A DNA stretch of 64,000 nt from the NCBI RefSeq assembly GCF_002914585.1, contig NZ_PDDM01000001.1, positions 434,001 to 498,000 on the forward strand. Reading direction: 5' to 3'. Under the pieces are notes generated by a model. The model saw only the letters and a list, made by a program, of their open reading frames with translations. It had not been told where the DNA came from and made no database searches. Position 1 is the stretch's first letter, and each line of letters begins with the position of its first letter. Positions 60,383 through 64,000 of this stretch are shown here, in pieces. Source of the stretch: Pseudanabaena sp. BC1403 (GTDB taxonomy: Bacteria > Cyanobacteriota > Cyanobacteriia > Pseudanabaenales > Pseudanabaenaceae). The translations under genes were made by a program, and so were the position numbers.

Positions 60383-60536
60383 TTTAGGACTTACGCAAAT
60401 CAACCAAGAACTAAAGTTCTTGGCTCAAAGCTCAAGTCAGTTAAAACTGACTAAAGAAAGCCTCAAACCAACCTGTTTCAACAGGTTTAAGCTTTTAGCC
60501 CGCAATTTATTGCAGGGCAGATGCGTAAGTCCTAAA
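60383..60536. mobile_element. 154-bp MITE with 15-bp terminal inverted repeats
   Basis: The ends are TTTAGGACTTACGCA (60383-60397) and its perfect complement (60522-60536). Inside lie four small hairpins: CCAAGAACT/AGTTCTTGG, AGTCAGTT/AACTGACT, AACCTGT/ACAGGTT and GCCCGCAAT/TTGCAGGGC. Terminal repeats of the AGGACTTACGCA type are common in cyanobacterial insertion elements. It has no coding capacity. Confidence 0.7.
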
Positions 60537-60702
60537 CTTCTTTTTGTTCTAGATTGAGCGAAAAGCATTGTAATAAAACTGGCGACAGCAACACCTTAAT
60601 TACTGACTTTTTCTTGTTTCGCCAAGTGATAATCAATGCGAGTATAACCCTCTAAATAAACACTACATCTAAACGAGATCATGGTGTAAAAGGAAGAGAC
60701 AT
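60537..60702. other. Leader of the pentapeptide gene
   Basis: No gene seen. An AGGAAGAG ribosome binding sequence lies at 60691-60698, just before the ATG of the next gene. Confidence 0.5.
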
Positions 60703-61707
60703 ATGGGAAACTCAGAACATCTTGCGATACTGAAACAAGGAGCAGCCAGTTGGAATAGATGGCGACTAGAAAATCCTGAGATTATCCCTAATTTGAGTGG
60801 TACTAACTTAAGACGTGCCAATCTCCGCGAAGCAGATTTGAGTGGAGTAAACTTGCGCTGGACAAATTTGAGTAATGCTAATTTATTAGGTGCGAATCTC
60901 AGTGGTTCTGATCTCGTAAAAGCAAATTTGCGAGAAGCAGATTTGTATAAAGTAAATCTTAAAGATGCTGAGGTGAGTGGAGCCTATTTGAGCAAAGCTC
61001 ATCTAAGAGAAGCTTGTTTAGAAAGATGCGATCTGAGTATGGCAAACTTACAAGGAGCCGATCTTACTAAAGCTCATTTTAATGGTGCTAATTTGAGTGG
61101 TGCAGACTTAGACGAAAGTGATTTGAGCAATGCCAATTTAAGTGAGACAAACTTAAGCAATGCCATTTTGAGCAATGTTAATCTCACAAATGCTGATCTC
61201 CACCGCAGTGATTTAACTAACGCAAATCTAGAATTTGCTGATCTTAGTAATAGCAATCTGTCAGACTCAAAGCTTTACAACGCAAATCTGAGCAATGCCA
61301 ATTTGCAAGAATGTGATTTGAGTAATGCTGCTATTAATCAGGCTAATCTTTGTCATGCTAACTTAGCTGATGCAATTCTCAGTAATGCCAATTTAAGTAA
61401 TGCTAATTTAAGGCACGCAAATTTAAAAAATGCGGTTCTGAGCAATGCAATTCTGAGCAATGCTGATCTGAGTGATAGTAATTTGGAAGATACAATCTTA
61501 AGTGATGCAATTTTAAGTAATGCAAATTTAAACGGGGCAATTTTGACAGGAGCACAACTGGTTTCAGCAAAACTAGATGCTGCATTTTTGATTGGTACTA
61601 ATTTAGTTAAAGCTAATTTACGACTTGCCAATCTGAATGGAGTTAGTTTATCTGAAGCAAATCTATTTGGAACGATTATGCCCGATGGTTCGATCCATAA
61701 TCATTAA
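60703..61707 (+). CDS. Pentapeptide repeat protein
   Basis: A 334-residue protein. Residues 1-30 form a conserved cap (HLAILKQGAASWNRWRLENP) seen in many cyanobacterial pentapeptide proteins. From residue 31 to the end it consists of about 58 consecutive pentapeptides (consensus ANLSN, with ADLSG and AILSN variants), which should fold as a quadrilateral beta-helix of some 14-15 turns. The function is not known; members may act in scaffolding, DNA mimicry or light adaptation. An AGGAAGAG ribosome binding site precedes the ATG. Confidence 0.9.
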   Translation: MGNSEHLAILKQGAASWNRWRLENPEIIPNLSGTNLRRANLREADLSGVNLRWTNLSNANLLGANLSGSDLVKANLREADLYKVNLKDAEVSGAYLSKAHLREACLERCDLSMANLQGADLTKAHFNGANLSGADLDESDLSNANLSETNLSNAILSNVNLTNADLHRSDLTNANLEFADLSNSNLSDSKLYNANLSNANLQECDLSNAAINQANLCHANLADAILSNANLSNANLRHANLKNAVLSNAILSNADLSDSNLEDTILSDAILSNANLNGAILTGAQLVSAKLDAAFLIGTNLVKANLRLANLNGVSLSEANLFGTIMPDGSIHNH

Positions 61708-61742
61708 TAAAGACGGCATAAATGCCGTCTTTATTAATGATT
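61699..61742. terminator. Perfect 21-bp hairpin including the pentapeptide stop codon
   Basis: Arms 61699-61719 and 61722-61742 with a 2-nt nominal loop. The left arm contains the last two codons and the stop. Confidence 0.8.
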
Positions 61743-61753
61743 TGTCGTTAAAT

Positions 61754-61820
61754 AAAAGAAACCTTAAAACCCGAAAAGATAAATAGCCCGCGCAGCGGGC
61801 TATTTATCTTTTTGGGTTTT
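61754..61820. repeat. Hairpin repeat flanking the small acidic protein gene, copy 1
   Basis: The block AAAAGAAACCTTAAA (61754-61768) runs into a 26-bp hairpin (61766-61791 and 61795-61820, GCA loop, one mismatch). Copy 2 at 62230-62297 has the same leader and loop, with compensatory stem changes. Confidence 0.75.
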
Positions 61821-61821
61821 A

Positions 61822-62082
61822 CTAAGCTTGTGGCTTACCACCAATATCGCCATCACCATCAATGTCACGACCAGTAAGATTCTCTAGCGCATCAACTGCT
61901 TTACCAGCAGAATCTTTAGCCATGACACCAACATCTGTGTTTAGAACATCAGAAACTTTCTTGACGTTTTCTTCGCCGATAACTCCTTCAGCCTTGTCTT
62001 TGAGTCCTTCAGCCACTTCCCCAGCTTTCTGCTGTAAGCCACTTACAAATCCACCAATCCCTGACTTTTGTTCTTCGCTCAT
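61822..62082 (-). CDS. Small acidic stress-type protein with Asp-rich C-terminal motif
   Basis: An 86-residue helical protein with repeated AGEVAEGLKDKAEGVIGEEN-like segments, as in small general stress or Rv0909-type proteins. The C-terminus holds RDIDGDGDIGG, a D-x-D-x-D-x pattern like calcium-binding loops. No membrane segment. The gene is flanked on both sides by copies of the same hairpin repeat. Function unknown; calcium binding is inference. Confidence 0.65.
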   Translation of the reverse strand: MSEEQKSGIGGFVSGLQQKAGEVAEGLKDKAEGVIGEENVKKVSDVLNTDVGVMAKDSAGKAVDALENLTGRDIDGDGDIGGKPQA

Positions 62083-62229
62083 TTTAATTACCTTCGTAAA
62101 GAGTTTTAAGGATGAATGCTATTGAATTATAGTCGGATAGGTTCAAAAAATTTTGTCTTTTGCAATACTCGGCAAAGGGTTTTGATGAAAAAAAGATAAA
62201 AAATGACACTTGGCATTAAGTTGCTAAGC

Positions 62230-62297
62230 AAAAGAAACCTTAAAGCCAGAAAAGATAAATCGCCCGCGCAGCGGGCGATTTATCTTTTCTGGCTTTA
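62230..62297. repeat. Hairpin repeat flanking the small acidic protein gene, copy 2
   Basis: AAAAGAAACCTTAAA (62230-62244) followed by perfect 27-bp arms (62241-62267, 62271-62297) with a GCA loop. It lies in the gap before the sugar transferase stop and could end that gene. Confidence 0.75.
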
Positions 62298-62318
62298 GTT
62301 TTTATGTGGAAATTTGCC

Positions 62319-63785
62319 TTAATATGCACCCTTACCAAATAAAACTAGCCTTAGAGTCTCAATGAGAATTTCCAAATCAAAATTTAGTGACCAGCGATCT
62401 ATATAGAAAAGATCTAATTTTGCCACATCATCAATTGTATCTAAATCCGATCGCCCTGAAATTTGCCATAAACCTGTAATCCCTGGCATAACTAAATGCC
62501 TTGTATGATGCCAACTGGTAAATCTTGCCACATCCCTGACGGGCAAAGGACGTGGGCCAACCAGACTCATCTGTCCAATTAGCACATTGAATAGTTGTGG
62601 AAGTTCATCCAGACTTGTAGAACGCAAAAAATGTCCAATCGGAATTATGCGTGGATCTTGTTCGATTTTGAACATGACACCATCGGAACTTTTGTTTAGG
62701 TGTTCTAGTTCTGATTGGCGGCGATCGGCATCCATAAACATGCTGCGAAACTTCCACATACGGAAAGATTGCCCCTGTAAGCCAATGCGATCTTGAGTAT
62801 AAAACACACTCCCTTTAGAGCTAGTTTTAATCGCGATCGCAACTCCAATAAATACTGGCGATAAAACTATTAACCCAAGAAAGGCAGCGACCAAATCCAA
62901 ACAGCGCTTAAAAATATATTCCCAATTCGCTAACAGCGATGACTCAATCCGAATCATGGGCATTGATGCAAAAATCTCTGGAGTACCGCGCCGATGAAGT
63001 AGCATTAAGCTAGATGGAACTAGCCTTAGTCCAATTCCCGCATTGCGAAGCTGCCAATATAATTGAGAAGCAAGTTGTGTTTCTGGCAAGCCTTCCGCAA
63101 TCACCTCTTTTGCCCCAGAACTAATAATAGATTGTATTGCGTGTGAAGTATTAGCGAGAGAAGAAGTAAGTACCCCGACAACTTTATAGCCAGTTCTTTT
63201 TTCGACAATTTTGGCTAAGTATGATAAGCGATCGCTAGGCGCAATGATAAAAACTGGCGTATGGATTCTGGCGATCGGAAACTGATCAAAGAGCAAAGTT
63301 AATAGCAAGCGTAATCCGATAATCATGACTATGCTGCCAATCCATGCTGGAAAAAACAGCGATCGCGGGGCATCAACTGTAGGGCTATAAAAATAGCTGA
63401 CCACCAAAGATGCCATGTAAACGCTGCTAATGACTTGAGCTTGCTTTACATAGTTACGCCATTGTGACTCTCCTCGATAAAAGTTGTGATAAGCAAATCC
63501 TGTGACGATCGCAGCTGCAAAAGCCCAAAACAAACCCGTAAATCCTGCAAATTCGCCCCAATTAAGTTCTGGCGGTAGGGGTGAAAAGTCTTGATTGAGT
63601 CTCCGAGAAACTTGCCATGCTATGCCCAATCCCAAGGTGTCGCTAGCAATTAGGAATAGCGATCGCAACCAGTTGCACTCGACCATTGACCATTGTTTGA
63701 TCTGGTTACCAGCTCGAATGTCGTATTTTTTTGCACATTGCTCGGTGTGCTTCTTGGTTGGTTTGCGATCGCTACTCACTCTCAT
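62319..63785 (-). CDS. Polyprenyl-phosphate sugar-1-phosphate transferase (exopolysaccharide initiation)
   Basis: About 488 residues. Four to five N-terminal membrane helices and a CoA-binding-like middle domain (IARIHTPVFIIAPSDRLSYL) precede the bacterial sugar transferase domain (about 300-488): RCLDLVAAFLGLIVLSPVF, KFRSMFMDAD, LRSTSLDELPQLFNVLIGQM, SLVGPRPLP, MPGITGLWQISGR. It transfers hexose-1-phosphate to undecaprenyl phosphate to start polysaccharide synthesis. The ATG at 63785 has an AGAGGAAT ribosome binding sequence; a TTG at 63875 is less likely. Confidence 0.9.
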   Translation of the reverse strand: MRVSSDRKPTKKHTEQCAKKYDIRAGNQIKQWSMVECNWLRSLFLIASDTLGLGIAWQVSRRLNQDFSPLPPELNWGEFAGFTGLFWAFAAAIVTGFAYHNFYRGESQWRNYVKQAQVISSVYMASLVVSYFYSPTVDAPRSLFFPAWIGSIVMIIGLRLLLTLLFDQFPIARIHTPVFIIAPSDRLSYLAKIVEKRTGYKVVGVLTSSLANTSHAIQSIISSGAKEVIAEGLPETQLASQLYWQLRNAGIGLRLVPSSLMLLHRRGTPEIFASMPMIRIESSLLANWEYIFKRCLDLVAAFLGLIVLSPVFIGVAIAIKTSSKGSVFYTQDRIGLQGQSFRMWKFRSMFMDADRRQSELEHLNKSSDGVMFKIEQDPRIIPIGHFLRSTSLDELPQLFNVLIGQMSLVGPRPLPVRDVARFTSWHHTRHLVMPGITGLWQISGRSDLDTIDDVAKLDLFYIDRWSLNFDLEILIETLRLVLFGKGAY

Positions 63786-63876
63786 ATTCCTCTTTTGCTC
63801 TTGATCTGATTGTGCATCACAAAATTTGCTTTGTTTAAGTCCCTGTTCATTATCTTGCCCAAATGCTGTCTCCAAT

Positions 63877-63931
63877 CAAAACCCAAATGAGAGTTGCGGC
63901 GCTTCGCGCCGCAACTCTCATTTGGGTTTTG
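63877..63931. repeat. Perfect 26-bp hairpin with TTC loop
   Basis: Arms 63877-63902 and 63906-63931, upstream of the sugar transferase gene. Core GCGGCGC-TTC-GCGCCGC as at 22088 and 38796. Confidence 0.7.
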
Positions 63932-63965
63932 AGTTAGAGGCGACGCTTCGCACCGCAACTCTCAA

Positions 63966-64000
63966 AAGCTAGAGGCGACGCGAAGCGTCGCCTCTAGCTT
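63966..64000. repeat. Perfect 16-bp hairpin at the window edge
   Basis: Arms 63966-63981 and 63985-64000 with a GAA loop. The sequence between the two hairpins (63932-63965) repeats parts of both arms (GAGGCGACG and GCAACTCTCA), as if arms had been copied. Confidence 0.65.

Overview
The window is a stretch of cyanobacterial chromosome, most likely from a filamentous, gas-vacuolate relative of Pseudanabaena. The evidence is the very frequent octamer GCGATCGC (the HIP1 site of cyanobacteria), a gas vesicle operon (gvpA-gvpC-gvpN-gvpJ) and several families largely restricted to cyanobacteria and plastids (Ycf46, Tic22, DUF3086, XisH/XisI, a long NusB). The genus-level guess is inference. No rRNA, tRNA or CRISPR array was seen.

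Layout. 0-6 kb: end of a pentapeptide protein, a GNAT acetyltransferase, a helical unknown protein, a MAPEG protein, an antitoxin followed by the remnant of its PemK/MazF toxin, a ferredoxin, nusB, then an ECF sigma factor with its cupin (ChrR-like) anti-sigma factor, divergent from a Tat-exported ferritin-like protein. 6-12 kb: an MFS transporter, the gas vesicle operon, ybeY and dgkA. 12-34 kb: mostly housekeeping genes (an RND pump, pdxJ, a PLP lyase, a REC-EAL regulator, a DUF3086 protein, a Tic22-like protein, a dynamin/Era-type GTPase, xisH-xisI, a MOSC protein, ycf46, speA, an LpxB-related protein, an O-antigen ligase with repeats). 33-42 kb: a GAF protein, pdhA, a pentapeptide membrane protein, nadK, an SPFH protein and a sugar-binding lipoprotein.

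42.7-51.5 kb is the accessory part. It holds an HTH-NACHT ATPase with an Arg/Asp/Leu-rich low-complexity segment, a small membrane peptide, a giant LRR-Roc-COR (Roco) protein with freshly duplicated leucine-rich repeats, and a DUF433/PIN-like toxin-antitoxin pair. It is a plausible defence or self-surveillance island. 51.6-56.2 kb: a two-RCK channel protein with an unusual pore sequence and a complete CbiM/PDGLE/CbiQ/CbiO cobalt or nickel ECF transporter. 56-64 kb: a Uma2 nuclease, a glycosyltransferase, a striking fusion of a catalytically degenerate NtrC-type AAA+ domain to a membrane polyferredoxin, a MITE, a pentapeptide protein, a small acidic stress-type protein and a polyprenyl-phosphate sugar transferase.

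The strongest non-coding theme is long, near-perfect inverted repeats with 3-nt loops between almost all genes. Many have arms that run into the stop codon of the preceding gene. Some belong to dispersed families whose copies differ by compensatory base changes. One is a 131-bp element with terminal inverted repeats and a 9-bp target duplication that contains two overlapping, mutually exclusive hairpins.
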